The notes beneath the pieces are model-generated. The model was not told the DNA's origin. It was given only the letters and a program-made list of their open reading frames with translations, and ran no database searches. The translations under genes and the position numbers were made by a program. 60,910 nt of DNA from Caulobacteraceae bacterium (lineage in GTDB: Bacteria > Pseudomonadota > Alphaproteobacteria > Caulobacterales > Caulobacteraceae): NCBI GenBank assembly GCA_947475415.1, contig CANJLH010000020.1, positions 1-60,910 on the forward strand, in the 5' to 3' direction. This document shows, piece after piece, positions 35,031 to 43,522 of this stretch (position 1 is its first letter; each line of letters starts with the position of its first letter).

Positions 35031-35996
35031 TCAGTCTCTCAGCCGCGGCGCCAGCTCGGTCGCCAGCAACTGGATGTGCCGATCAATGGCCGCGTCCGAC
35101 AGGCCAGGATAATCGGCCCAGACGTAGATGTCCGTCATAGGCAGCCCCGCCGTCTGGCGCCGGATCTCCTGCGCCACCTGATCCGGCGTTCCCAGCAGGA
35201 ACCTGGAGCGAATGGAGCCGACATCGAAATGTTGCGGCGCCTCGGCTTCCCGCCGCGTGCCCTCGAACATGTAGCGGTTGTAGGATTCCCAACGGTAGGC
35301 AACGAACGGCTGGATCTCCGCCCAGGTCCGTTCCGGGTCATCGGTCAGGAAGAGCTCCAACTGACCCGCCATTCGGGCCGCGCCCTCTCCGTGCGTCCCG
35401 GCCGCCAGGCCCTCGCGATAGGGCTGCAGAAGTTCGGGGCTCCGCGACTGCAGGCCGAGACCCAGTTCGCCGGCGAGCCGGGCTCCCTGGGGGCCGCCGA
35501 AGCCGCCCCACATGGGCATGGGCGTCTGGACCGGCGGTGGCGTCACGGTCCGATCGGCGCCGGGCGCCTCGCCCCAAAGGGACCGCAGCGCCCCGATGCG
35601 CGTCCGATACTCGCCATACCGGCGCTTGAAGTCGCCGTTGAACGCCTGGTACTCTGGCCGACGGTAGCCCACGCCGAAGCCCGGCTCTATGCGACCGCCG
35701 CTGATGACGTCGACAAGTGCGATCTGCTCGGCGGTTTCGATGGCGCTGTGCAGCGGCAGCAGCGCCACCGCGGCGCCGATGCGGATGAACGACGTCCGGG
35801 CGGCGATGGCCGCCGCCATGGTCCACACTTGCGGCAGATAGCCGTCGTCGAAGAAATGGTGCTCGGTCAACCAGACGATTTCGCAGCCCAGTCTGTCGGC
35901 CTCGGCGATCCGGTCCAGCCACCGGCCGTAATGCGCAGCCCAGGGCCTGCCGGAGGCCGGGCGATTTCGCATGTCGATATATAGCCCGAGCCGCAT
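35031..35996 (-). CDS. LLM-class flavin-dependent oxidoreductase
   Basis: A 321-residue luciferase-like monooxygenase: MRLGLYIDMRNRP, HYGRWLDRIAEADRLGCEIVWLTEHHFFDDGYLPQ, RIGAAVALLPLHSAIETAEQIALVDVISGGRIEPGFGVGYR and the C-terminal LLGTPDQVAQEIRRQ. It would use FMNH2 or F420 with O2 on a hydrophobic substrate. Start ATG 35996 is fixed by GGAGGG; the frame extends upstream to 36098 without support. Divergent from the sulfatase gene, with the AGTGCACT palindrome between. Confidence 0.9.
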   Translation of the reverse strand: MRLGLYIDMRNRPASGRPWAAHYGRWLDRIAEADRLGCEIVWLTEHHFFDDGYLPQVWTMAAAIAARTSFIRIGAAVALLPLHSAIETAEQIALVDVISGGRIEPGFGVGYRRPEYQAFNGDFKRRYGEYRTRIGALRSLWGEAPGADRTVTPPPVQTPMPMWGGFGGPQGARLAGELGLGLQSRSPELLQPYREGLAAGTHGEGAARMAGQLELFLTDDPERTWAEIQPFVAYRWESYNRYMFEGTRREAEAPQHFDVGSIRSRFLLGTPDQVAQEIRRQTAGLPMTDIYVWADYPGLSDAAIDRHIQLLATELAPRLRD

Positions 35997-36098
35997 CGCG
36001 CCCTCCGCAGATTGAGCATTCCTATTAAGCCGAACTTCGCAGCTGAAGCGACGGCAGATCGACCTTGATCCCCCGCCACGCTTGTAGCCCCCAATCAA

Positions 36099-36106
36099 AG
36101 TGCACT
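36099..36106. promoter_or_regulatory. AGTGCACT palindrome, site 1
   Basis: CAAAGTGCACTAAAA in the LLM/sulfatase divergent region; read on the minus strand TTTTAGTGCACTTTG. It matches CTTTAGTGCACTGAA at 42594-42608 in another divergent region. Confidence 0.45.
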
Positions 36107-36252
36107 AAAATAACACCCCAGGGCCGGGTTAATTGCAAAGACTCGTTGGCCGGCGCGTGCTGACCGGCGCCGTCGGCCATGCGGGCTAGATGACTGGCGT
36201 GCGACCTCGCTCCGCCGGACGGCCCACTCGGCGCCATCACGAGGAGACGGCG

Positions 36253-38514
36253 ATGAAGAAGGGACTGGGTGCGGCCACCGCCTTGGCGGTCATCCTTGCA
36301 GCGACAGCGGCGCCTGGCCAGTCGTCACCGCAAGCCCCATTCGCCTGGCCAACCCCGCCAAAGGCGCCTCGCGGGGCGCCGAACGTGCTGATCATCCTGA
36401 CGGATGACGTCGGCTTCGGCGCCAGCAGCGCATTCGGCGGACCGATTCCCACGCCGACATTCGAACGTCTTGCGAACCAGGGTTTGCGCTATAACAACTT
36501 CCACACCACGGGAATCTGTTCGGCGACGCGGGCCGCCCTGCTCACAGGGCGCAATCATCACGCGGTCGGCATGGCCAGCGTCACGGACAGCGCAGGAGCC
36601 GCGCCCGGCTACACCACCATTCTGCAAAAAGACACCGCCACCCTGGCCCAGGTGCTGCGAGCGGCCGGCTACAGCACCGCCATGTTCGGCAAAGCCCACC
36701 TAACCCCGCGATGGGAGCAGAGCACCGCCGGCCCCTTCGACCGCTGGCCGTCTGGCCTGGGCTTCGATTACTTCTACGGGTTCCTGAATGGCGATACCGA
36801 TCAGTACGCGCCGCAGCTCTTCCTGGGCAATGCGCCGGTCGAACCCGATAAGGCCGCCGACTATATTCTGGACAAGGACCTCGCCGACCACGCGCTCACC
36901 TGGATCGCCCGCCAAAAGGCCGGCGATCCCGACAGGCCCTTCCTGGTCTACTTCGCGCCAGGGACAGCCCATGCGCCGCATCAGGCGCCCAAGGCATGGA
37001 TCGATCGGTTCAAGGGCCGGTTCGACCAGGGCTGGGACAAGGTGCGGGAGGAAACGCTGGAGCGCCAGAAGCGTATGGGCGTCGTCCCAGCTTCAACCCG
37101 GTTGGCGCCACGGCCCCCAATGATTCCAGCCTGGCGCTCACTGACTTCCGCACAAAAGTCTGTTTATAGCAGAATGATGGAAGTCTATGCTGGCGCACTA
37201 AGCTATGACGATGAACAGATCGGTCGCATTATAGATTATCTTAAAAAATCCGATGATCTAAACAATACATTAATTATATTTATTCAGGGCGACAATGGAT
37301 CCAGCGCCGAGGGAGGATACACTGGGCTTTGGAATGAATTGACGGTGATAAACGGCGTTGAAGAGGATCCGAGCTTCATAAAGAGCAAGCTGGGCGACCT
37401 TGGGGGACCCCTCGCCAACAATCATTTTCCAGCCGGATGGGCGAACGCGATGAGCGCCCCATTTCCATACTTCAAGCGCGTATCGTCACACCTGGGATCG
37501 ACAGCGAATGACCTCGTCATCGCATGGCCAGGCCACATTGCCGGCGATGGACGCGTCAGGTCTCAGTTTCACCACGTGATCGATATCTTTCCCACCGTGC
37601 TTGAAGCCGCGGGTGTTCCGCTGCCCGATGAGGTCGACGGAATTCACCAGAAGCCGATAAGCGGGGTAAGCATGGGCTATACGTTTGGCCCAGGCGACGT
37701 TCCGGGACGGCGAAGGACACAGTACTTTGAACTGAGCGGCGACCGGGCGATTTTCTCAGACGGCTGGATGGCCAACACGACCCCCACGGTCATGCCATGG
37801 CAGATCTTCTCGCCCCGGGAATATGATCCCGACAGGCGTGCCTGGGAACTCTACGATCTCTCCAAGGACTTTTCGCAGTCCACGAATGTCGCGTCGCGTT
37901 TTCCGCAACGATTGCAGGAACTCAAGGCGCTGCTGAAGAACGAGTCGGAGGAATACGGCGTGGTGACGGGCCATCAGGTTCCCGGCGGGATGCCGCCCTA
38001 CGCGCCAGGACATCGTGAAACCTTCCGCTACACGACGCATGTCACGCGGGTGCCTGCGGAGAGTGCGCCCAACCTTCTCAACCGATCCTTCGAGATCAGC
38101 GCGCGGATCACGGTCCCCCCGGGCGGCGCGGACGGCGTGCTGGTGACCAATGGCGGCCGCTTCGGCGGATATGTCCTACGGATCGACGAGTCCGTGCCGG
38201 TCTTCACCTACAATCGGTTGGGCCTGGACCAAACGAGCGTTCGGGCGCCGGCGGCGTTGCCGCCAGGCGACCACGTGGTGTCAACTCGTTTCGCCTATGA
38301 CGGTGGCGGCGTCGGCAAGGGCGGCGATATTCGCCTGCTGGTGGACGATCTGCCGGTCGCCGAGGGACGCTTGGCGGCGAGCATCCCGATGCGCATTTCG
38401 CTCAGCGAAACCTTTGATGTGGGGGCGGACACCGGCACGCCGGTTTCAGAGGACTACACAGTCCCGAGCGCCTTCAACGGCGGTCTCAGCGAAGTGAAGG
38501 TCAGCCTGAAGTAG
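36253..38514 (+). CDS. Periplasmic arylsulfatase
   Basis: A 753-residue type I sulfatase with signal peptide (MKKGLGAATALAVILAATAAPGQ). The metal site NVLIILTDDVGFG (Asp51, Asp52) and the catalytic Cys89 in GICSATRAALLTGRNHH are present; Cys89 would become formylglycine. C-S-A-T-R has Ala where the consensus often has Pro or Ser. FGKAHLTPRWEQ and QGDNGSSAEGG supply further metal ligands. A beta-rich C-terminal domain follows (about 600-753). The middle (about 37137-37400) uses AT-rich codons (TTA, ATA, ATT) unlike both ends. Its end overlaps the convergent CoA-transferase by 14 bases. Confidence 0.9.
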   Translation: MKKGLGAATALAVILAATAAPGQSSPQAPFAWPTPPKAPRGAPNVLIILTDDVGFGASSAFGGPIPTPTFERLANQGLRYNNFHTTGICSATRAALLTGRNHHAVGMASVTDSAGAAPGYTTILQKDTATLAQVLRAAGYSTAMFGKAHLTPRWEQSTAGPFDRWPSGLGFDYFYGFLNGDTDQYAPQLFLGNAPVEPDKAADYILDKDLADHALTWIARQKAGDPDRPFLVYFAPGTAHAPHQAPKAWIDRFKGRFDQGWDKVREETLERQKRMGVVPASTRLAPRPPMIPAWRSLTSAQKSVYSRMMEVYAGALSYDDEQIGRIIDYLKKSDDLNNTLIIFIQGDNGSSAEGGYTGLWNELTVINGVEEDPSFIKSKLGDLGGPLANNHFPAGWANAMSAPFPYFKRVSSHLGSTANDLVIAWPGHIAGDGRVRSQFHHVIDIFPTVLEAAGVPLPDEVDGIHQKPISGVSMGYTFGPGDVPGRRRTQYFELSGDRAIFSDGWMANTTPTVMPWQIFSPREYDPDRRAWELYDLSKDFSQSTNVASRFPQRLQELKALLKNESEEYGVVTGHQVPGGMPPYAPGHRETFRYTTHVTRVPAESAPNLLNRSFEISARITVPPGGADGVLVTNGGRFGGYVLRIDESVPVFTYNRLGLDQTSVRAPAALPPGDHVVSTRFAYDGGGVGKGGDIRLLVDDLPVAEGRLAASIPMRISLSETFDVGADTGTPVSEDYTVPSAFNGGLSEVKVSLK

Positions 38515-40915
38515 CTGGTGGGCAGACTACGCCCGCCGTCTCCAACTGTTCGATGGCGCCGCCGTCGTAGCCCAGCTCCCTCAGCAGCGCGCGGTTGTGC
38601 TGGCCGCGCAAGCAGGGGGGCGCCACCCGTCCCGATTGTTCCGAGAATGACACCGGCGCGCCCCAGCGCACCATTTCGCCGAACAGCGGATGCTCGACGC
38701 TGGTGGTGAGGCCCGCCGCGCGCAGGGCGGGATCAAAGGCCGTGAAGGCGCCGAGACCTTGCAGGCTGACGGCTGCGGCCCCGATATCGACGGCGCTGAG
38801 GCGCTGCTCCCAGTCAAGCGCCGAGCCTTTCAGGAAAGCCTCGCCGAGCGCCGCGATCAGGGCCGCGTCGTTCTCTCGTCGCACCGCCGGGTCGGAAAAG
38901 CGAGGGTCCGACGCCAGCGCCGGCGCGCCGATCGCCTGGCAGAGTTGCTCGAACTCCGCCTGGGTGCGCAGGCAAATGCAAAGCCAGCTGTCGCCGTCCG
39001 CCGGATAGAGGCGCTCGAGCGCGTGGAGGCCGAAATAGTCCTCGTCACAGAGTTGCCGGGCCGGCTTGCCGGCGTAGGTGCAGAAATCGTCGGCGTAGGC
39101 CCAGGCATTGCCAGCGATCATCGAGGTGTCGAGGCGCTGCCCCATGCCCGAACGCCGCTGTTCGTAGAGTCCGAGCGCGATCGCCGCCAGGACGGCGAGG
39201 GCTGCGTTGGAATCGCCGTCAATTACCTGGTGCAGACGCGGAAACACCAGCGCCTGCAGCTCGGCGAGGCCCCAGCCCGCCACCCGCTGCGGGTCGCTCC
39301 AGTAGCCCACCTGGCGGCCAAAGCTGCCGGCCAGCGCCTGGGCGGCCTGGGCATAGAGGGCGCGGGAGGCGTAGGGGCCGTGGCTCCCATAGCCGGCCGC
39401 ATGGACGTAAAGCAGACGCGGGTTGATGCGTTGCAGTTCCTCGCAGCCCAGACCCAGCTTCTCTGCGACCCCCGTGCGGAAGCCGGTGACAAAGGCGTCG
39501 GCGCCGGCCACGAGTCTTTGCACGATCGCACGGCCTTCCGGGGTGGAGAGGTCGACGGAGAGGCTCTCCTTACCGGCGGTGGTCTTGTTCGTACCCACCT
39601 CGGGACCGAAGCTGACCCGGTGCGGGTCACCCTTGGTGTCCTCGATCTTGATCACCCGCGCCCCAAGCGCCGCCAGCATCGCCAGCCCATAGGGCATGGC
39701 GTAGAAATAGCCGAACTCGATGATCGTCACCCCGCTGAAGGGATGGGTCGGGGCCAGCGCGCCGCCTCCCGTGACCCGGGGCGCATCGAACGCCGCGGCG
39801 GAGTTCTCGCCAAGTCCCGGCGCGGACCGCTCCAGGCGTATCGGCGTGCGGGAGAAATGCCCGATCGGCCCCACCTGCCGCACCGGCCCGATGCTCTTGT
39901 CCCGGATGGTGACGACATCGCCGTTGTGAACGATCTGCGGATGGCGGGTCCCCTCCTCGCTGGTCGCGGCCACCTCGAAGGAGACGTCCTTGTTCGCCTG
40001 CAGCATGGGCAGCCAGTCGGCGAGATCGCGGGTCAGGAACGCCTCGAGGATATGGTCTTCCCATGCCTGGGCGTCCTCGGCTGTGTCGAAGGCCGGCAGC
40101 TTGCCGAACCTCGGCTCGTTGAGAATGTGGCTGACGCCCGCCACCTCACAGAGCGCCTTGCCCTGGTGGGGCATGACCGTCGCGGTCTGGATCAGCCGCC
40201 CGTCGCGGGTGGCCGCCAGGACCCCGTAGCGGCTGATCGGCATCACCGACCGGTCCCCCGCGGGGGCGCCGCGCTTGGCGCCCAGTTGGACTGAGGTGAA
40301 TATCATGTAGTCCGTGGGATCCAGACCCGACGCCAGGGTGGCGCCCAGCGCCTGACCCCGTCCAGTCGCCTCACGGGTGACCAGCGCGCCCATGATCCCC
40401 GCCACCGCCTGCATGGCGCAGCCGAAGCTGGCCCAGGGAACAGGAAACATCAGCGGCCCATCCCGGAACGTGAAAGCGCCTCGGCCCCAAAGCCCGAGCT
40501 TGGCGGCAACGATGGCGTCATAGGCCTTCAGGTGGGCGTAAGCGCCGTCCGGACCAAACCCGGTCATTGCGCAATGGACCAGCGCCGGATTCGCCTCGCG
40601 CAAGGCTGTGGCGTCGAGCCCCCAGGCCGTGGCCACCCCCGGCGAGAACGCCTCGACGATGATATCGGCCCTGGCGGCGAGGTCCCGCACGGCATGCTGG
40701 CCTGCCGGCGTCCGGAGATCGGCGACGCGACTTTCCTTGCCCCGGTTCCAGACCAGGAAGCCGCTGGGCTCAGTGGCGCGCAGGAGGTCGCCCTGCGGCG
40801 GCTCGATCTTGATCACCCGCGCGCCGGCGTCGGCCAGGACCATGCCTGCAATCGAGGCCGCTATGCTGCCCGCGCCCATCTCGACGACGTTCAGACCCTC
40901 GCAGATCCCGCCCAT
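38501..40915 (-). CDS. Tandem-duplicated class III CoA-transferase (CaiB/BaiF)
   Basis: An 804-residue protein made of two CaiB/BaiF units (about 1-380 and 395-790), twice the usual 400. Both keep the N-terminal pattern (VVEMGAGSIAASIAGMVLADAGARVIKIEPPQGD and IIEFGYFYAMPYGLAMLAALGARVIKIEDTKGD) and ADxxVxxFxxGVAxxxGL. The catalytic Asp is present in the second unit (HQVIDGDSNAALA) but the matching place in the first unit reads PVPWASFGCAMQA, with no Asp. So only the second half is likely to be catalytic. It would transfer CoA to a carboxylic acid substrate. Downstream of the Ltp2-like/DUF35 pair on the same strand. Confidence 0.87.
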   Translation of the reverse strand: MGGICEGLNVVEMGAGSIAASIAGMVLADAGARVIKIEPPQGDLLRATEPSGFLVWNRGKESRVADLRTPAGQHAVRDLAARADIIVEAFSPGVATAWGLDATALREANPALVHCAMTGFGPDGAYAHLKAYDAIVAAKLGLWGRGAFTFRDGPLMFPVPWASFGCAMQAVAGIMGALVTREATGRGQALGATLASGLDPTDYMIFTSVQLGAKRGAPAGDRSVMPISRYGVLAATRDGRLIQTATVMPHQGKALCEVAGVSHILNEPRFGKLPAFDTAEDAQAWEDHILEAFLTRDLADWLPMLQANKDVSFEVAATSEEGTRHPQIVHNGDVVTIRDKSIGPVRQVGPIGHFSRTPIRLERSAPGLGENSAAAFDAPRVTGGGALAPTHPFSGVTIIEFGYFYAMPYGLAMLAALGARVIKIEDTKGDPHRVSFGPEVGTNKTTAGKESLSVDLSTPEGRAIVQRLVAGADAFVTGFRTGVAEKLGLGCEELQRINPRLLYVHAAGYGSHGPYASRALYAQAAQALAGSFGRQVGYWSDPQRVAGWGLAELQALVFPRLHQVIDGDSNAALAVLAAIALGLYEQRRSGMGQRLDTSMIAGNAWAYADDFCTYAGKPARQLCDEDYFGLHALERLYPADGDSWLCICLRTQAEFEQLCQAIGAPALASDPRFSDPAVRRENDAALIAALGEAFLKGSALDWEQRLSAVDIGAAAVSLQGLGAFTAFDPALRAAGLTTSVEHPLFGEMVRWGAPVSFSEQSGRVAPPCLRGQHNRALLRELGYDGGAIEQLETAGVVCPPATSG

Positions 40916-40925
40916 GTCCCTGCCC

Positions 40926-42095
40926 TCATGCCCTGCGCAGAGTCAGGCCCTGGGCGTTGAAGAAAAAGCCGCCCGGGGTTAGCAGTGCTGTGCGCGCGCC
41001 CTCAACCTGGCGTTCGCCCGCCAACCCCTGCAGCTGATGCACCGCCTCGCGCACGTGGCCGGAGCCCTGGCTGCCCCCCTCCGACAGTGAACCGCCATGC
41101 GGGTTCACCGGAATGTGGCCGTCGATCAGGATGCGTTTTGCCGCCTGGTCCCAGTTGGCCTCGATGAAGCCGCCGGCCTCGCCGGGACCACACAGGCCGA
41201 CGCTCTCGATCCAGGCCAGGGTGATGAACGAAAAGCCGTCGTAGGGAAAAAACAGGTCCATTCCGTCGGTCCAGAAGTCGCTCCTGGCCTTGAGGGCCTC
41301 CACTACGACGTGTTGGCCGTGGCGATGCAGGCCGGGGGTCTGGTCCTCCTCGTTGCGGTCGATCATGCCCAGCACCACAGCCTGGATCAGCACCGGCGGC
41401 AGGGCCATGTCGCGGGCCCGCTCGGGCGTGGTGATGATGAAGGCGTCGGCGCCGTCCACCGCCACGTCCATGTCGAGCATTGAGAGCGGCCACCGGATCA
41501 TCCGCGCGGCCAGATAGTCGTCCATATCCAAGGGCGCCCGCATCGCCGCGGCCGGATTTCGCGCGGCGTTGGAGCGGTCGTTGATGGCCACGTAGCCGAA
41601 GTGCTCCCGCCGGGCGTCGTACTCATGCAGGTAGCGGGCGGCCCAGGCGGTGTAGCCGGCGACGCCGGCCACGGTCTCGGGCACCGCGCCCGCGCCGGGC
41701 ATGGTCATGCCGCCGCGCCGGAACGGGTCCTTCAGCGCGCCCGAGGTATTCCACGGCAGCCGGTAGGGCGTGTGATAGGCCAGCACCACTTCGGCGAGGC
41801 CGGCGTGCACGGCCGCCGCCGCCGCCGCGATCTGGTTCCCGAACGGGATCGACGGATTGGCGAACCAGGTGACCTCGGGGATGCCCAGCGCCGACTGCAT
41901 GGCGGCGGCCGGCACGGCGGAGCCGCAGATCCCGTCAGTGTCGGACGCGGTCAGACCACAGGCGCGGATGGCTTTGATGCAGGCCTCGGCCCCCAACGAA
42001 AGCTGGGACCGCTCGGTGTTCTGCGCCGTGAAGCCGGTGGTCGCGGCCGCGGCGATCGCCACCTTGTCCTTCATCGGGTTGCGGGCGCTGATCAC
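40926..42095 (-). CDS. Thiolase-fold protein, Ltp2-like (SCP-x type)
   Basis: A 389-residue thiolase-superfamily protein: KVAIAAAATTGF, EACIKAIRACGLTASDTDGICG, VAVDGADAFIITTPERARD, FFPYDGFSFITLAWIESVGLCGPGEAGGFIE and GHIPVNPHGGSLSEGG. The nucleophilic Cys of true thiolases is missing at its usual place (NPSIPFGNQIAAAAAAV). Members like this pair with DUF35 proteins; in steroid side-chain degradation such Ltp2-DUF35 pairs are retro-aldolases using Tyr, and a YDGF Tyr is present here. GTG 42095 overlaps the DUF35 stop (GTGA), showing translational coupling. Confidence 0.82.
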   Translation of the reverse strand: MISARNPMKDKVAIAAAATTGFTAQNTERSQLSLGAEACIKAIRACGLTASDTDGICGSAVPAAAMQSALGIPEVTWFANPSIPFGNQIAAAAAAVHAGLAEVVLAYHTPYRLPWNTSGALKDPFRRGGMTMPGAGAVPETVAGVAGYTAWAARYLHEYDARREHFGYVAINDRSNAARNPAAAMRAPLDMDDYLAARMIRWPLSMLDMDVAVDGADAFIITTPERARDMALPPVLIQAVVLGMIDRNEEDQTPGLHRHGQHVVVEALKARSDFWTDGMDLFFPYDGFSFITLAWIESVGLCGPGEAGGFIEANWDQAAKRILIDGHIPVNPHGGSLSEGGSQGSGHVREAVHQLQGLAGERQVEGARTALLTPGGFFFNAQGLTLRRA

Positions 42096-42535
42096 TGGCC
42101 AGCCCCTTCCGCCAGGCGGAACACGGGCAAGGGCGTCCCGGCGCGCTCAATCCAGTCCAGCCTGACGCGCCGGCCGATCGCGATCGTCTCGTTGGGCGCG
42201 CCCACTACCGAGCTGGTGAACCGCAGGCCCGGCTGTTCATCCAGCTCCACGGTCACCACCGGATAGGGCGTGGCGTAGTCGACGCCTTCCGCGGGCGGTC
42301 CCTGGTGCAGGAAGATCGCCAGGTGGATGGTCCCAGTCCCGGCGACCGGCGTGGGTTCTAAGCGGGAACTCCAGCAGCTGGAGCAGATCGGCCGCGGCGG
42401 ATGGCGCCAGACTCCGCAGTCGATGCAGCGGTTAATCAGAAGCCGTCGCTCCAGCCGGCCGCGGAAGTGGGCGACGTTGTCGCGATCGATCGAATGGCCC
42501 TTGAAGACCGCGCTCAGAGCCTCATCGGTGACCAA
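42092..42535 (-). CDS. DUF35 OB-fold/zinc-ribbon protein
   Basis: About 147 residues with a rubredoxin-like zinc ribbon (LLINRCIDCGVWRHPPRPICSSC) and an OB-fold half (GTGTIHLAIFLHQG...YPVVTVELDEQPGLRFTSSVVGA...IGRRVRLDWIER). These proteins form complexes with thiolase-fold partners and support their activity. TTG 42535 lies seven bases after GAGGGGAG; GTG 42541 is too close to that site. Overlaps the downstream thiolase-fold gene by four bases. Confidence 0.87.
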   Translation of the reverse strand: MVTDEALSAVFKGHSIDRDNVAHFRGRLERRLLINRCIDCGVWRHPPRPICSSCWSSRLEPTPVAGTGTIHLAIFLHQGPPAEGVDYATPYPVVTVELDEQPGLRFTSSVVGAPNETIAIGRRVRLDWIERAGTPLPVFRLAEGAGQ

Positions 42536-42597
42536 GCACACACTCCCCTCACTCGCTTGCAGTTCAGCTGCCGCACCCTAGCCGCGAGGCCCACTTT

Positions 42598-42605
42598 AGT
42601 GCACT
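42598..42605. promoter_or_regulatory. AGTGCACT palindrome, site 2
   Basis: CTTTAGTGCACTGAA (42594-42608) lies between the divergent DUF35 and SDR genes. The TTTAGTGCACT core equals the site at 36099-36106 read on the other strand. Confidence 0.45.
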
Positions 42606-42670
42606 GAATTTGTTCACGCCGCGCCGATAAACCTGCCGCCGAACGACGGGAGACGACCATCGACCAGCCT

Positions 42671-43498
42671 TTGAAGGATCGGGTGGCGATCGTGACCGGC
42701 GCAGGCCGCGGGATCGGCCGCGCGCACGCCCTGATGCTCGCCGGACTCGGCGCCAGGGTGGTCGTCAACGACCTGGGCGTCGCCATCGACGGATCCGGCC
42801 ATGACGTCGCGCCCGCATCGGAGACGGCGGCGCTGATCGAGGCCGGAGGCGGACGCTGCCTGATCGACACCAGCGACGTCGGCTCCATTTCCGGCGGCCG
42901 CGAACTCGTGGCGCGCGCGATCAATGCGTTCGGGCAGGTCGACATCCTGATCAACAACGCGGGCGTCGCCGCCGGCGGCGGAGACGTGACCCAGCCGGTG
43001 GAGGCCCAACTCGACCGGCTTATTGACATCCACTTCAAGGGCGCGATCGGGACCATGTCGGCGGCGATCACGGACATGACCAAGCGGCGTTGGGGCCGCA
43101 TCGTCAACACCGTCTCGGAAGTCGCCCTGGACGCCCGCTTCGCGACAGCGGCCTATGCCTATGGCGCGGCCAAGGCGGCCCTGTGGTCGGCGACACTGTC
43201 GGCGGCGAAGGCTTGCGAGGGTTTGGGCGTCACGGTGAACGCGATCTCGCCCGGCGCGCGGACACGCATGAACGCAGACATGCTGGACGCGGGCTTCCGC
43301 GGCCAGCCCAGCGGCCTCGATACAGACCCCGCCCACGTTGCGCGCGTGGCGGCCTGGCTCGTCAGCGAGGCGGCGGGCGACGTCACCGGCCGGGTCCTGC
43401 ACGCCGCCGGCGGCCAGGTACGCGAGTACGTGACCAACCGAAGCGCCGGGACGGACCTCGTCCGGCGGATCCAGGCGGACCTGCAGGCCGCGTTGTGA
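42671..43498 (+). CDS. SDR-family dehydrogenase
   Basis: A 275-residue short-chain dehydrogenase: KDRVAIVTGAGRGIGRAHALMLAGLGARVVVNDLG, ILINNAGVA, VSEVALDARFATAAYAYGAAKAAL (Tyr and Lys of YxxxK) and VNAISPGARTRMN. VVNDLG (Asp after the second strand) suggests NAD(H) as in 17-beta-HSD4-like enzymes that act on 3-hydroxyacyl-CoA. TTG 42671 is the nearest usual start, but the GGGAG ribosome site sits 18 bases upstream; an in-frame ATC at 42659 is six bases from it, so an unusual start is possible. Confidence 0.87.
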   Translation: MKDRVAIVTGAGRGIGRAHALMLAGLGARVVVNDLGVAIDGSGHDVAPASETAALIEAGGGRCLIDTSDVGSISGGRELVARAINAFGQVDILINNAGVAAGGGDVTQPVEAQLDRLIDIHFKGAIGTMSAAITDMTKRRWGRIVNTVSEVALDARFATAAYAYGAAKAALWSATLSAAKACEGLGVTVNAISPGARTRMNADMLDAGFRGQPSGLDTDPAHVARVAAWLVSEAAGDVTGRVLHAAGGQVREYVTNRSAGTDLVRRIQADLQAAL

Positions 43499-43522
43499 GG
43501 GGAGGCTCCGGCGACCGCAACG

